Assembly (NCBI RefSeq): GCF_030376615.1
Contig: NZ_JARRAB010000001.1
Location: 62,001 to 126,000, forward strand
From: Pseudomonas sp. sp1636
GTDB lineage: Bacteria > Pseudomonadota > Gammaproteobacteria > Pseudomonadales > Pseudomonadaceae
Length of the DNA: 64,000 bases
Direction of reading: 5' to 3'
Shown: in pieces, positions 22,483 to 32,964 of the stretch
Numbering within the stretch: the stretch's first letter is position 1
Layout: every line of letters begins with the position of its first letter
Notes under the pieces: model-generated
Seen by the model: the letters and a program-made list of their open reading frames with translations, nothing else
Database searches by the model: none
Told to the model about the DNA's origin: nothing
Made by a program: the position numbers and the translations under genes

Positions 22483-22542
22483 ACCACGCCCCTCTCGGCG
22501 CGACCGCAAGGCGGCCGCGCCCTTAGTACAGGACTGCTCCCG

Positions 22543-23796
22543 ATGTTCCATAAAAGCCTGACCCTGAACACCTACGACCCGGCCCTGGCCGCAGCCATCG
22601 CCGCGGAAGAGCACCGCCAGGAAGACCATATCGAGCTGATCGCCTCGGAAAACTACACCAGCCCGGCGGTGATGCAGGCCCAGGGCACCGGCCTGACCAA
22701 CAAGTACGCCGAAGGCTACCCGGGCAAGCGCTACTACGGCGGCTGCGAACACGTCGACGTGGTCGAGCAGCTGGCCATCGACCGCGCCAAGGCGCTGTTC
22801 GGCGCCGACTACGCCAACGTCCAGCCGCACTCCGGCTCCTCGGCCAACAGCGCCGTCTACCTGGCCCTGCTCAACGCTGGCGACTGCATCCTCGGCATGA
22901 GCCTGGCCCACGGCGGCCACCTGACCCACGGCGCCAAGGTCAGCTCCTCCGGCAAGCTGTACAACGCCGTGCAATATGGCATCGACGGCGATGGCCTGAT
23001 CGATTACGACGAGGTCGAGCGCCTGGCCGTCGAGCATCAGCCGAAGATGATAGTCGCCGGCTTCAGCGCCTACTCCAAGACCCTGGATTTTGCGCGCTTT
23101 CGCGCCATCGCCGACAAGGTCGGGGCGCTGCTGTTCGTCGACATGGCCCACGTCGCCGGTCTGGTCGCCGCCGGCCTGTACCCCAACCCGCTGCCCTACG
23201 CCGACGTGGTCACCACCACCACCCACAAGACCCTGCGCGGCCCGCGTGGCGGCCTGATCCTGGCCAAGAGCAATCCCGAGATCGAGAAGAAGCTGGGCGC
23301 CGCGGTGTTCCCCGGCGCCCAGGGCGGCCCGCTGATGCACGTGATCGCGGCCAAGGCGGTGTGCTTCAAGGAAGCCCTGGAGCCGAGCTTCAAGGACTAC
23401 CAACAGCAGGTGATCAACAACGCCCAGGCCATGGCGGCAGTGTTTATCGGCCGCGGCTACGACGTGGTCTCCGGCGGCACCGACAACCACCTGTTCCTGC
23501 TCAGCCTGATCAAGCAGGGCCTGACCGGCAAGGCCGCCGACGCGGCGCTGGGCGCCGCGCATATCACGGTGAACAAGAACGCCGTGCCGAACGACCCGCA
23601 GTCGCCGTTCGTCACCTCGGGCCTGCGCATCGGCACCCCGGCGGTCACCACCCGCGGCTTCAAGGAAGGCGAGTGCCGCGCACTGGCCGGCTGGATCTGC
23701 GACATCCTCGCCGAGTTGGACAACCCCAGCGTGATCGAACGGGTTCGTGGTCAGGTCGCCGACCTGTGCGCCACCTTCCCGGTCTACGCTGAATAG
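22543..23796 (+). CDS. glyA: Serine hydroxymethyltransferase
   Basis: 417 aa, standard length. The PLP Lys is residue 229 in [32 protein letters not shown] is the usual substrate-loop signature. It makes serine from glycine and the methylene-THF produced by the glycine cleavage system, and hands it to SdaA. It is 60 bp after agcS and 72 bp before sdaA, all on one strand. Corresponds to the glycine-induced paralogue of pseudomonads. Confidence 0.96.
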   Translation: MFHKSLTLNTYDPALAAAIAAEEHRQEDHIELIASENYTSPAVMQAQGTGLTNKYAEGYPGKRYYGGCEHVDVVEQLAIDRAKALFGADYANVQPHSGSSANSAVYLALLNAGDCILGMSLAHGGHLTHGAKVSSSGKLYNAVQYGIDGDGLIDYDEVERLAVEHQPKMIVAGFSAYSKTLDFARFRAIADKVGALLFVDMAHVAGLVAAGLYPNPLPYADVVTTTTHKTLRGPRGGLILAKSNPEIEKKLGAAVFPGAQGGPLMHVIAAKAVCFKEALEPSFKDYQQQVINNAQAMAAVFIGRGYDVVSGGTDNHLFLLSLIKQGLTGKAADAALGAAHITVNKNAVPNDPQSPFVTSGLRIGTPAVTTRGFKEGECRALAGWICDILAELDNPSVIERVRGQVADLCATFPVYAE

Positions 23797-23868
23797 ATAA
23801 GGTCGCTTCTTAGTCTGGCGTGCTCCTCCCGAGGAGTGCGTCAGCAGCACAAGAAGCAGGAGCTCAGC

Positions 23869-25245
<1,377 letters not shown>

Positions 25246-25262
25246 TGCCCCTCATCAATCCC

Positions 25263-25327
25263 GTAGGAGCGGGCCATGCCCGCGAAAAGCCTTCACACAA
25301 AGCATCGCGGGCATGGCCCGCTCCTAC
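25263..25327. repeat. REPIN-like pair of inverted REP sequences
   Basis: Two perfectly complementary 23-nt arms (25263-25285 and 25305-25327; each reads GTAGGAGCGGGCCATGCCCG from its outer end) flank a 19-nt loop. The GTAGGAGC-start is the well-known Pseudomonas REP family. It fills the sdaA-gcvT gap and may affect relative expression. A degenerate relative lies near 39513-39553. Confidence 0.88.
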
Positions 25328-25360
25328 AGATCGCAGCTATTTTTAGACTTGGAGAACCGC

Positions 25361-26482
25361 ATGACTACCGAAACCCTGGCAAAAACGCCACTACACGCCC
25401 TGCACCTGGAACTTGGCGCGCGCATGGTGCCCTTTGCCGGCTACGACATGCCGGTGCAATACCCGCTCGGCGTGATGAAAGAACACCTGCACTGCCGCGA
25501 GGCGGCCGGCCTGTTCGACGTCTCGCACATGGGCCAGATCATCCTGCGCGGCCCGAATGCGGCCAAAGCCCTGGAAAGCCTGGTGCCGGTGGACATCGTC
25601 GACCTGCCCGTGGGCATGCAGCGCTACGCCATGTTCACCGACGACCAGGGCGGCATTCTCGACGACCTGATGGTCGCCAACCTGGGCGACGACACCCTGT
25701 TCCTGGTGGTCAACGCCGCCTGCAAGCACCAGGACCTGATGCACCTGCAACTGCAGATCGCCAGCCAGTGCCAGATCGAAGCCTGCTTCGACCGCGCCCT
25801 GCTCGCCCTGCAAGGCCCGAAGGCGGTGGATGTACTGGCCCGCCTGGCCCCGGAAGTGGCGAAGATGACCTTTATGCAGTTCGCCCCGGTGCGCCTGCTC
25901 GGCGTCGACTGCTACGTCAGCCGCTCCGGCTACAGCGGCGAAGACGGCTATGAAATCTCGGTGCCGGCCGCCCACGCCGAAGCGCTGGCACGCAGCCTGC
26001 TGGCCGAGCCGGAAGTCGCGGCCATCGGCCTCGGCGCGCGCGACTCGCTGCGCCTGGAAGCCGGCCTGTGCCTGTACGGCCACGACATGAGCACCAGCAC
26101 CACGCCGATCGAAGCCAGCCTGCTGTGGGCCATCTCCAAGGCCCGCCGCGCCGATGGCGCGCGTGCCGGCGGCTTCCCCGGCGCCGAGCGGATCTTCGCC
26201 CAGCAGCAGCAAGGCGTGGCCAGCAAACGCGTCGGCCTGTTGCCGCAGGAGCGCGTACCGGTGCGTGAAGGCGCGGAAATCGTCGATGCCGATGGCAACC
26301 TCATCGGCTCGGTCTGCAGCGGCGGCTTCGGCCCAACCCTGGGCGCCCCGGTGGCCATGGGTTACGTGCAGAGCAGCCACATGGCCGTGGACACCCCTGT
26401 GTGGGCCATGGTGCGCGGCAAGCGCGTGGCGATGAAAGTGGCCAAGACCCCGTTCGTGCCGCAGCGCTACTACCGCGGCTAA
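25361..26482 (+). CDS. gcvT: Glycine cleavage system T protein (aminomethyltransferase)
   Basis: 373 aa. MVPFAGYDMPVQYPLGVMKE and LFDVSHMGQ are family N-terminal signatures; GYSGEDGYEI and ARDSLRLEAGLCLYG follow. It releases ammonia and transfers the one-carbon unit from GcvH to THF. TTGGAGAACC precedes the ATG at 25361; the frame upstream runs back into the REPIN. Last gene of the glycine-serine operon. Confidence 0.95.
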   Translation: MTTETLAKTPLHALHLELGARMVPFAGYDMPVQYPLGVMKEHLHCREAAGLFDVSHMGQIILRGPNAAKALESLVPVDIVDLPVGMQRYAMFTDDQGGILDDLMVANLGDDTLFLVVNAACKHQDLMHLQLQIASQCQIEACFDRALLALQGPKAVDVLARLAPEVAKMTFMQFAPVRLLGVDCYVSRSGYSGEDGYEISVPAAHAEALARSLLAEPEVAAIGLGARDSLRLEAGLCLYGHDMSTSTTPIEASLLWAISKARRADGARAGGFPGAERIFAQQQQGVASKRVGLLPQERVPVREGAEIVDADGNLIGSVCSGGFGPTLGAPVAMGYVQSSHMAVDTPVWAMVRGKRVAMKVAKTPFVPQRYYRG

Positions 26483-26549
26483 CAGGCCAAATTTTTAGGC
26501 TCTGTACCCGTTAGGTGTTGTATCACCAGGCGCGAACTGCCTGCGATCC

Positions 26550-26699
26550 GTAGGAGGCCCGACCTCGGGGCGAGCTTTGGCTATACCGCGATAACGATGG
26601 GCAGGCAGCCCTGCGGGCTGCATTCGCCGCGGGGCGCGTGACCCACATGGATGTGGGAAATGCCGCTAGCCTGTCAGGAACAGGCGCGGCCCTCCTACA
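26550..26699. repeat. Dispersed repeat, long copy with internal insertion
   Basis: Begins CGTAGGAGGCCCGACCTCGG and ends GCGCGGCCCTCCTACAA; shares its ends and the block GCAGCCCTGCGGGCTGC with the copy at 8986-9087. Here about 45 extra bases (about 26638-26683) separate the internal block from the right end and contain the small palindrome CCCACATGGATGTGGG. It is part of a 1.1-kb gene-poor stretch (26483-27624). Confidence 0.78.
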
Positions 26700-26754
26700 A
26701 GAGATCGCGCATGCAACACATAATTGGGACATAGCCAATTTCTAACCCAGCATC

Positions 26755-26790
26755 GGCAACGCCGGTCGTTTTCCAACGACCGGCGTTGCC
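26755..26790. repeat. Perfect 16-bp hairpin in the gcvT downstream region
   Basis: GGCAACGCCGGTCGTT (26755-26770), loop TTCC, AACGACCGGCGTTGCC (26775-26790). The left part resembles the right end of the CTAGCAGG-type elements at 27207 and 31164 (CATCGGCAACGC...GTCGTTTTC). No T-run follows. A partial GTAGCCCGGAT-type repeat follows at about 26798-26820. Confidence 0.8.
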
Positions 26791-27206
26791 CGCAAACATA
26801 GCCCGGAGTGCATCCGGGCGCCCCAGCCGCCCGCACGCTGGGCCGCGCCGGCAATAACGGCCGCGTAACCTCGAAGCCCGGAGCAGCCTCGGCGCACCTT
26901 GACCTCACCCGCGCCGACAGCTGGCTTCGCCCCATTCTCGCGACGGGAAGCATGGGCGCAGAATCGAAGAGCGCGCAAAAGCGCGGTCACACCAGTTGCT
27001 GGCTATTTCTGCACGCAAAGCAGGCCGGGCGTTTTGCCTCGGGCACTGCAAACTCCGCCTCCCACTCGAGTGCGCGTAACCTATCATTTGAACCAGCACC
27101 TGCCTTTGCGCACAGCCTATCGCTAACGGCTCATGGCGCTTGAGCATTCGACAAAGGCGCCGCGATTGGCGACCTTCGACATGCCCAAGGCGGGAAGGAC
27201 ACTTGC

Positions 27207-27354
27207 CTAGCAGGCCGTTGAAAAATGTAGGCGAGGCAGCCGAGGCTAGGCAAAAACAGGCGAGAAAGCGCAGTTTACGTGTTGTAAATGAGCATTTTGA
27301 GCCTGTTTTTAACGACGCATCGGCAACGCAGGTAGTTTTTCAACGGCCTGCTAG
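27207..27354. mobile_element. MITE-like element, 148 bp, with 19-bp terminal inverted repeats
   Basis: Perfect ends CTAGCAGGCCGTTGAAAAA (27207-27225) and its complement (27336-27354). No coding capacity. Inner sequence around 27270-27330 (AAGCGCAGTTTACGTG, then TTTTTAACGACGCATCGG) is shared with the degraded copy at 31164-31322, and the right end with the short copy at 36527-36586. The palindromic CTAG at each tip suggests a TA target. No transposase of the family is in the window. Confidence 0.8.
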
Positions 27355-27409
27355 CGCACCGAGCGGAGCATCAGCGCGCTGCTAGCGGCTCAGCACAAAA
27401 GGGACAGCG

Positions 27410-27604
27410 ATGAAGACAGCGGATAAAAATCCAGCCGCGATGCGCGCCGAGTATCGCCGCGCAGAGCTCGCCTTAGTGGCGCGAGGAAACCATGCCGCCG
27501 CTCAGACAACGCGCCGCCTCGTTAGCGCAGCTACACGCAGAGCCGGCCGTGCGCCAGCGTCATGCCGCCTGCGGATGCGTTCGGCATACGCGGCGGGCGG
27601 TTAG
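27410..27604 (+). pseudogene. Possible remnant of a small antitoxin-like gene
   Basis: A 64-codon frame with a usable RBS (AAAGGGACAGCG then ATG). Its first 30 residues, MKTADKNPAAMRAEYRRAEL then ALVARGNHAAA, recall the start of CopG/BrnA-like antitoxins (patterns such as EYRREDLGxxVRGKY), but the helix-rich remainder of that family is missing and the rest looks like non-coding frame. It is probably a broken gene or chance similarity. It overlaps nothing else. Confidence 0.25.
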
Positions 27605-27624
27605 CCGATGCCAGCCCGCGCATC

Positions 27625-28722
27625 ATGAGCACTCCTCCTGACGAACAGCACGAGTCGACTCGGCGCGGGCCGGCGGGCCGGCGTATGTTCGCCGAGCTGG
27701 CCGATCTGTCGCCCGCCTACTTTGGCATGGTCATGGCCACGGGGATCGTCTCGCTCAGCGCGCACCTGCTGGCCATGCCCGGCTTGGCGCAGACCTTGTT
27801 TCGACTCAACATCGTCATCTACGGCGTGCTGTGGCTGCTGACCGTGCTGCGCATGCTTGGCCACTCGCGTCGGTTCTTCGCGGACATGTTCGATCACCTG
27901 CGCGGGCCCGGATTCTTCACCAGCGTGGCCGCGACGAGCATCCTCGGCAGCCAGTTCGTCCTGCTCGCCAACGACCATGGTGCGGGCACCGTGTTATGGG
28001 CGGCGGCGATCATGCTGTGGATCGTACTGACCTACGCGATATTTGCGGGTTTCACCATCAAGGAGCACAAGCCGACCCTGGATCAGGGGATCAGCGGCGC
28101 CTGGCTGCTCGCGGTCGTGGCAACCCAATCGATCGCGGTTCTCAGCGCGCTGCTGGCCGCCCATATCGGCCAGCCCGGGAAACTGGAGATGAACTTCCTC
28201 GCGCTCTCCATGTGGTTGTGGGGCGGCATGCTGTACATCTGGATGATGTCGCTGATCTTCTACCGCTACACCTTCTTTCCGTTTTCCCCCGGCGATTTGT
28301 CGCCACCGTACTGGATCAACATGGGCGCAATGGCGATCTCGACCCTGGCTGGGTCGCTGCTGATCATCAATGCATCCGACGCTCCCTTCCTGCTTTCGCT
28401 GCTCCCCTTCATCAAGGGTTTCACGGTCTTTTACTGGGCGACGGGTACCTGGTGGATTCCCATGCTGGTGGTTCTCGCGGTGTGGCGCCACGCGTACCGG
28501 CGCTTCCCGTTGCAATACGATCCGCTGTACTGGGGCGCCGTGTTTCCCCTGGGCATGTATGCGACCAGCACTTTCGAGATGATCGAAGCGATGGATATCG
28601 GTTTCCTCCGATTCTTGCCGCCGGTGTTTCTCTATATCGGGCTCATCGCCTGGACTGCGGCATTTTGCGGATTGACGCTCAACCTGCTGCGCCGTATCGG
28701 CGGATCCCGAGGCGAGCCGTAG
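27625..28722 (+). CDS. TDT/SLAC1-TehA family transporter
   Basis: 365 aa with ten hydrophobic segments. Family landmarks: PAYFGMVMATGIVSL in helix 1, ATSILGSQF, FFPFSPGDLSPPYWINMGAMAIS and YWATGTWWIPML. Members include tellurite-resistance TehA, malate permeases and SLAC1 anion channels; a chloride, nitrate or dicarboxylate substrate cannot be chosen from sequence. The ATG at 27625 leaves a 30-residue hydrophilic head, and no strong RBS is visible. Preceded by the repeat-rich region. Confidence 0.85.
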   Translation: MSTPPDEQHESTRRGPAGRRMFAELADLSPAYFGMVMATGIVSLSAHLLAMPGLAQTLFRLNIVIYGVLWLLTVLRMLGHSRRFFADMFDHLRGPGFFTSVAATSILGSQFVLLANDHGAGTVLWAAAIMLWIVLTYAIFAGFTIKEHKPTLDQGISGAWLLAVVATQSIAVLSALLAAHIGQPGKLEMNFLALSMWLWGGMLYIWMMSLIFYRYTFFPFSPGDLSPPYWINMGAMAISTLAGSLLIINASDAPFLLSLLPFIKGFTVFYWATGTWWIPMLVVLAVWRHAYRRFPLQYDPLYWGAVFPLGMYATSTFEMIEAMDIGFLRFLPPVFLYIGLIAWTAAFCGLTLNLLRRIGGSRGEP

Positions 28723-28940
28723 TGGGCTGTTTGGCTAGTTGATTAGCGCAAATTCGCCGGTTCAAGCCCAGCCGTGCATGCCACTGGGCGGCGGACTCCT
28801 CGGGATAGCCGGCGAAGTGTTTATCCGCGGGGCGCAACGCGATTTCGGCCCAGGACGCTTTCGCCTCGAGCCGCACAGGGCAAGCCCGGCGGCGCTGCTC
28901 GGCCGGACTCGCCATCTGCCCCGTTTACCGGGTTGGCCGC

Positions 28941-29600
28941 TCAGTCCACGGCGAAGCAGTACAACAGCCCCGCGCCTCCGGTGCCGATCAGGGCTTCTTG
29001 ACTGCATCCACGGCTGAGGTGCGAGGCATTCCACGAACGTGACGGCGCATCGTCGCGCAGCCCCATGCGGTCGTGGTGGCCGACCTGGGCCGCGCCTTCA
29101 GCACCGCTGGTCCAGTTGCTGCAGGTGTGGTCTTCGCCGGCGGCAAACGCCGTGCCGTCGGCCTGGGAGCCGGTGAGTATGTCGTGCATGTTCGGCGTGT
29201 CGCCACGCCCCTTGACCGGCGCACCGTGCTCGTCAAGGGCCGTGTCCTTGCTCAGTTGGTTGTCGCCGTGCAACTGCGCGACATCCTCGGCAATGACCAC
29301 GCCTGTGGCGTTTTGCCAAGGGCCCTGGCCGATACGGTCGCGGGCATTGACCGCCTCCGCCCCGCTGCTGGCACTGTTGCTGAGGTAGGCGCGCCAGGTA
29401 CGCTGGCCCGCCCCGACAGCCGCGGCCAGGCTCTGGCAGTGGCCGTCGGCACCGGCCAGACCGCCCAGGTCGGCGCCCTTGCCCATGCCCTGGCTGGTGA
29501 CGAAGAAGGTCATGTCGGCTTGCTCGGCCTGGCTGGCAAAACTGCAGACCAGTGCCAGCAGGGTCGCGGGGATGGTGAGGGTGAGAGTCATCTTGTGCAT
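28941..29600 (-). CDS. Secreted lectin/endostatin-like domain protein of unknown function
   Basis: 219 aa with a clear signal peptide (residues 1-24, TIPATLLALVCSFASQA). The mature part has TFFVTSQGMGKGADLGGLAG, HCQSLAAAVGAGQRTWRAYLS, then GQGPWQNATG and four or more cysteines, a pattern seen in bacterial secreted proteins resembling collagen-derived or C-type lectin folds. GGAGGA is 7 nt before the ATG at 29600, so the longer upstream frame is rejected. Divergent from the EamA transporter. Exported to periplasm or outside; ligand unknown. Confidence 0.7.
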   Translation of the reverse strand: MHKMTLTLTIPATLLALVCSFASQAEQADMTFFVTSQGMGKGADLGGLAGADGHCQSLAAAVGAGQRTWRAYLSNSASSGAEAVNARDRIGQGPWQNATGVVIAEDVAQLHGDNQLSKDTALDEHGAPVKGRGDTPNMHDILTGSQADGTAFAAGEDHTCSNWTSGAEGAAQVGHHDRMGLRDDAPSRSWNASHLSRGCSQEALIGTGGAGLLYCFAVD

Positions 29601-29797
29601 GTGCTGTCCTCCTGTGAGAAACGGCCCCCCCAGACCGGAATATGACTGCCCGCTAGAGCCTAGCAGCTCTTCCATCGCCCCGCGCCTGGCGCAAGGAGCA
29701 GCGGCGCGGCCGCAAACTAACAGGACGCGGCTGATCGAAGGCCGCCGGTGCGTTACTCTTTGACCGTTGCCGGGGATTCGCCCCGAGTCAGTCAAGG

Positions 29798-30724
29798 ATG
29801 TGTCCGCGTTTTATGCCTGCTCCCGGGGTATTTCCCCGCCATATCGCCGTATTGATTCTGGCCGCCCTCGCCTGCACCTTTGCCGGCAACCATATCGCCG
29901 CCCGCATCGCCTTCGATGACGACGCAGGCGTATTGCTGGCGATTCTCTGTCGTTCCGGAGTGAGCATGCTGATGCTCGCCGGCTTGGTGCTCTGGCAGCG
30001 GCAACGCGTGCAACTGGCGCCAGGTGTCTGGCCTTGGCAGCTGCTGATGGGGGTGCTGATCGCCGTACAAAGTCTGGCACTGTACTCGGCCGTGGCGCGC
30101 ATTCCGGTGGCCCTGGCTTTGCTGGTGGCCAATACCTTCCCGATCCTGCTGAGCCTGCTCACCTGGGCCCTTGGCGGGCCACCGCCGACGCGGCGTACCG
30201 CCTGGCTGATGGGCTTGATCCTGCTCGGCCTGTTGCTCGCCCTGGATGTGCCGGCCCGCCTGGGCGCGAGCGCGCATGTCGGCGCCGACTGGCTGCTGGG
30301 TATCGGCCTGGCGTTTTGCGGTGCCTGCGCCTTCGCCAGCGCGCTATGGGTGACCGAACACCAACTGTCAGGCCTGCGCGGCTCGGTGCGCAGCATGCTG
30401 ACCATGATGGTAGTGTTCAGCAGCGCGGCCCTGCTCGGCGCTGGCGATCTGCTGCCTGGCGGCATGGCGCCGCCCGCGACCCCCACCGGCTGGATCGCCC
30501 TGGGCGTATTGGCGCTGCTTTACGCCACGGGCTTCACTCTGTTATTCGTCTGCATGCCGCGCCTGGACATGCTGCGCAACGCCCCGGTGATGAATGTCGA
30601 GCCGGTGGCCACACTGCTGCTGGGCTGGCTGATCCTGGGCCAGGTGCTGAGCCACACCCAGATCCTTGGTGGCTTGATCGTGGTCGGCGGCATCGTGCTG
30701 CTGACCTATCGTAAACAGCCATGA
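29798..30724 (+). CDS. EamA-family (drug/metabolite) transporter
   Basis: 308 aa, ten predicted transmembrane helices arranged as two EamA repeats; the second ends VEPVATLLLGWLILGQVLS, the typical EamA helix 9 signature. Substrate unknown; family members export amino acids or metabolites. ATG 29798 is very close to its AAGG; ATG 29813 is an alternative. Followed after 106 bp by the I78-type lipoprotein gene. Confidence 0.85.
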   Translation: MCPRFMPAPGVFPRHIAVLILAALACTFAGNHIAARIAFDDDAGVLLAILCRSGVSMLMLAGLVLWQRQRVQLAPGVWPWQLLMGVLIAVQSLALYSAVARIPVALALLVANTFPILLSLLTWALGGPPPTRRTAWLMGLILLGLLLALDVPARLGASAHVGADWLLGIGLAFCGACAFASALWVTEHQLSGLRGSVRSMLTMMVVFSSAALLGAGDLLPGGMAPPATPTGWIALGVLALLYATGFTLLFVCMPRLDMLRNAPVMNVEPVATLLLGWLILGQVLSHTQILGGLIVVGGIVLLTYRKQP

Positions 30725-30830
30725 GCCAAGCCGCGGCCTGGGCAGCGCAACAGACACCGTCCGCGGCGACGGCGCAAGGCCAATCAATTCAGCGCGCCAT
30801 CCCCCTGGCGCCCGCGCAAAGGATCACCGC

Positions 30831-31133
30831 ATGTATCGCCAACAACTCCCCTGCACCCTGGCCATGCTCGCCGTCCTGGCCGGCTGCAGCTCGGTGGATA
30901 GCACCGAGCCCGCAGCCTTGCCACCCCACGGCGACTGCAACGCCGAGGCGGTGCAAGCCCTGCTGGGCGAAACCGCGACGGCGGCCCAGGTTGAACAGGC
31001 GCGCCAGCAGGCCGGCGCGCGCAGTGTGCGGGTACTGGCGCCCGGCGATGCGGTGACCCTGGACTACAACTCGCGGCGCCTGAATATCGAAATCGACGAG
31101 GCCGAGGCGATCGAGCGGATCAACTGCGGCTGA
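30831..31133 (+). CDS. Lipoprotein with I78-family peptidase inhibitor domain
   Basis: 100 aa. A lipoprotein signal ends LAVLAGC (Cys19). The mature domain, from CNAEAVQALLGETAT through GDAVTLDYNSRRLNIEID to INCG, matches the Inhibitor_I78 family; two cysteines bracket it and may form a disulfide. Family knowledge: small serine-protease inhibitors of the cell envelope. AAAGGA precedes the ATG. Confidence 0.82.
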   Translation: MYRQQLPCTLAMLAVLAGCSSVDSTEPAALPPHGDCNAEAVQALLGETATAAQVEQARQQAGARSVRVLAPGDAVTLDYNSRRLNIEIDEAEAIERINCG

Positions 31134-31163
31134 ATAGCCCTCGACGGTCGGCCGCGCCTGCAC

Positions 31164-31322
31164 CTAATGGCCAAACCGCCGCGTAGCGGAGTAACCGCCG
31201 CAGGCTGGCCCGCAGGGTCGGCGAAGCGCGTCAAAAGCGCCGTTTACCGGGTGTAAATGCGTATTTTGCGCCCATGTTTAACGCCTTATTGGCAACGCCG
31301 GTCGTTTTCAACGGCCTGTTAG
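31164..31322. mobile_element. Degraded MITE-like element upstream of gcsR
   Basis: Right end TTTTCAACGGCCTGTTAG (31305-31322) matches the terminal repeat of the 27207-27354 element with one change. The inside (CGTTTACCGGGTGTAAATGC, ATTTTGCGCCC, TTTAACGCC, GGCAACGC) follows the same order as that copy. The left end near 31164 (CTAATGGCCAAA) is eroded. It occupies the gcsR upstream region, so the regulator's promoter probably lies within or next to it. Confidence 0.65.
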
Positions 31323-31387
31323 CGGTTTAAATAAGCGGCGCAGACCGGGCATACTGGCGCCCTCTTTATCCAGCCCCAGTTGCCCGC

Positions 31388-32920
31388 ATGCGCATCCACG
31401 TCAGCTTTATCGACCGCGTTGGTATCACCCAGGAAGTCCTGGCCCTGCTCGGTGGGCGCAATCTCAACCTGGATGCAGTGGAGATGGTGCCGCCGAACGT
31501 CTACATAGACGCACCGACCTTGAGCGCCGAAGTGCTCGACGAGCTGCGCGAGGCGCTGTTCAAGGTGCGCGGCGTGCAGGCGGTGACCATCGTCGACATC
31601 CTGCCCGGCCAGCGTCGGCGCCTGCAGCTCGACGCCTTGCTCGCGGCCATGACCGACCCGGTGCTGGCGGTGGATAACGAAGGCCGCGTGCTGCTGGCCA
31701 ACCCGGCACTGATCGCCCTGTGCGAACGCGAAGTGGAAGGGCTGTCGCTCGCGGAGCTGTTCGCCGACCCGACCTTGCTCAAGGCCTTGCTGGAACAACA
31801 ATTCCGCCTGCCGCTGCGTGAAATCACCCTCAACGGCCAGGCGCTGTTGCTGGATGCCATGCCGATCAGCGAAACCGCCGATGCCGGCCGGATCGCCGGC
31901 GCGCTGCTGACCTTTTACGCGCCCAGCCGGATCGGCGAACGCCTGGCGGCGCTGCACCACGACCACGCCGAAGGCTTCGATTCGCTGCTCGGCGAATCGC
32001 TGCCGATCCGCACCTTGAAGACCCGCGCCCTGCGGGTCGCCAGCCTGGATGCGCCGCTGTTGATCCAGGGCGAAACCGGCACCGGCAAAGAGTTGGTGGC
32101 GCGTGGTTGCCATGCCATCAGCGCCCGCAGCAGCGCGCCCTTTCTGGCGCTGAACTGCGCAGCGCTGCCGGAAAACCTCGCCGAAAGCGAGCTGTTCGGC
32201 TACGCCCCCGGCGCCTTTACCGGCGCCCAGCGCGGCGGCAAACCGGGTCTGCTGGAACTGGCCAACCAGGGCACGGTATTTCTCGACGAGATCGGCGAGA
32301 TGTCGCCCTATCTGCAGGCCAAACTCCTGCGCTTCTTGAATGACGGCACCTTCCGCCGAGTCGGTGGCGAGCGTGAGGTCAAGGTCAATGTGCGCATCCT
32401 CAGCGCCACCCACCGCGACCTGGAACAAATGGTCAGCGAAGGCACCTTCCGCGAAGACCTGTTCTACCGTCTCAACGTGCTCAACCTGGAAGTGCCACCG
32501 CTGCGCGAACGTGGTCAGGACATCCTGCTGCTGGCCCGACACTTCATGCAGCATGCCTGCACGCAGATTCAACGCCTGCCCTGCCGGCTGACCCCGGAGA
32601 CCTACCCGGCGCTGCTCGGCAATCGCTGGCCGGGCAACGTGCGCCAGCTGCAGAACGTGATCTTCCGTGCCGCCGCCATCTGCGAGAGCAACCTGGTGCA
32701 GATCGATGACCTCGACATCGCCAGCACCGCCGTCGCCCCCCAGTTGTTCGAAGGCGAGATCGTCAGCCTGGAAGCGGCCGTGGCCGGTTTCGAAAAAGCC
32801 CTGCTGGAAAAGCTCTACCTCAGCCACCCCTCCAGCCGCCAACTGGCCGCACGCCTGCACGCCTCGCACAGCGCCATCGCCATGCGCCTGCGCAAGTACG
32901 GGATTCCCGGCAAGCGTTGA
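31388..32920 (+). CDS. gcsR: TyrR-like sigma-54-dependent activator of glycine catabolism
   Basis: 510 aa. ACT-like domain residues 1-75 (MRIHVSFIDRVGITQEVLAL), PAS-like domain about 80-190, AAA+ domain with Walker A GETGTGKE near 228 and the sigma-54 contact loop GAFTGA near 274, then a TyrR-type C-terminal HTH (SRQLAARLHASHSAIAMRL). Proximity to the gcv operon and the sigma-54 promoter at 17475 make it the probable orthologue of P. aeruginosa GcsR, which senses glycine. Other TyrR-like regulators (PhhR) are the alternative. Confidence 0.88.
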   Translation: MRIHVSFIDRVGITQEVLALLGGRNLNLDAVEMVPPNVYIDAPTLSAEVLDELREALFKVRGVQAVTIVDILPGQRRRLQLDALLAAMTDPVLAVDNEGRVLLANPALIALCEREVEGLSLAELFADPTLLKALLEQQFRLPLREITLNGQALLLDAMPISETADAGRIAGALLTFYAPSRIGERLAALHHDHAEGFDSLLGESLPIRTLKTRALRVASLDAPLLIQGETGTGKELVARGCHAISARSSAPFLALNCAALPENLAESELFGYAPGAFTGAQRGGKPGLLELANQGTVFLDEIGEMSPYLQAKLLRFLNDGTFRRVGGEREVKVNVRILSATHRDLEQMVSEGTFREDLFYRLNVLNLEVPPLRERGQDILLLARHFMQHACTQIQRLPCRLTPETYPALLGNRWPGNVRQLQNVIFRAAAICESNLVQIDDLDIASTAVAPQLFEGEIVSLEAAVAGFEKALLEKLYLSHPSSRQLAARLHASHSAIAMRLRKYGIPGKR

Positions 32921-32937
32921 CTAAGGCTGGCAGGACG

Positions 32938-32961
32938 CAGGGTGGGCTTCAGCCCAGCCTG
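32938..32961. repeat. Hairpin between convergent gcsR and enoyl-CoA hydratase genes
   Basis: CAGGGTGGGCT, TC, AGCCCAGCCTG: 11-bp arms with one mismatch. GGGTGGGCT-type repeats are common in pseudomonads. It could end transcription from both sides, but there is no T-run. Confidence 0.5.
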
Positions 32962-32964
32962 CAG

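Noticed and set aside
21001..23850. 949-codon antisense frame over agcS and glyA
   Set aside because: Spans two well-supported genes and a promoterless gap; His/Asp/Gly-rich low-complexity peptide.
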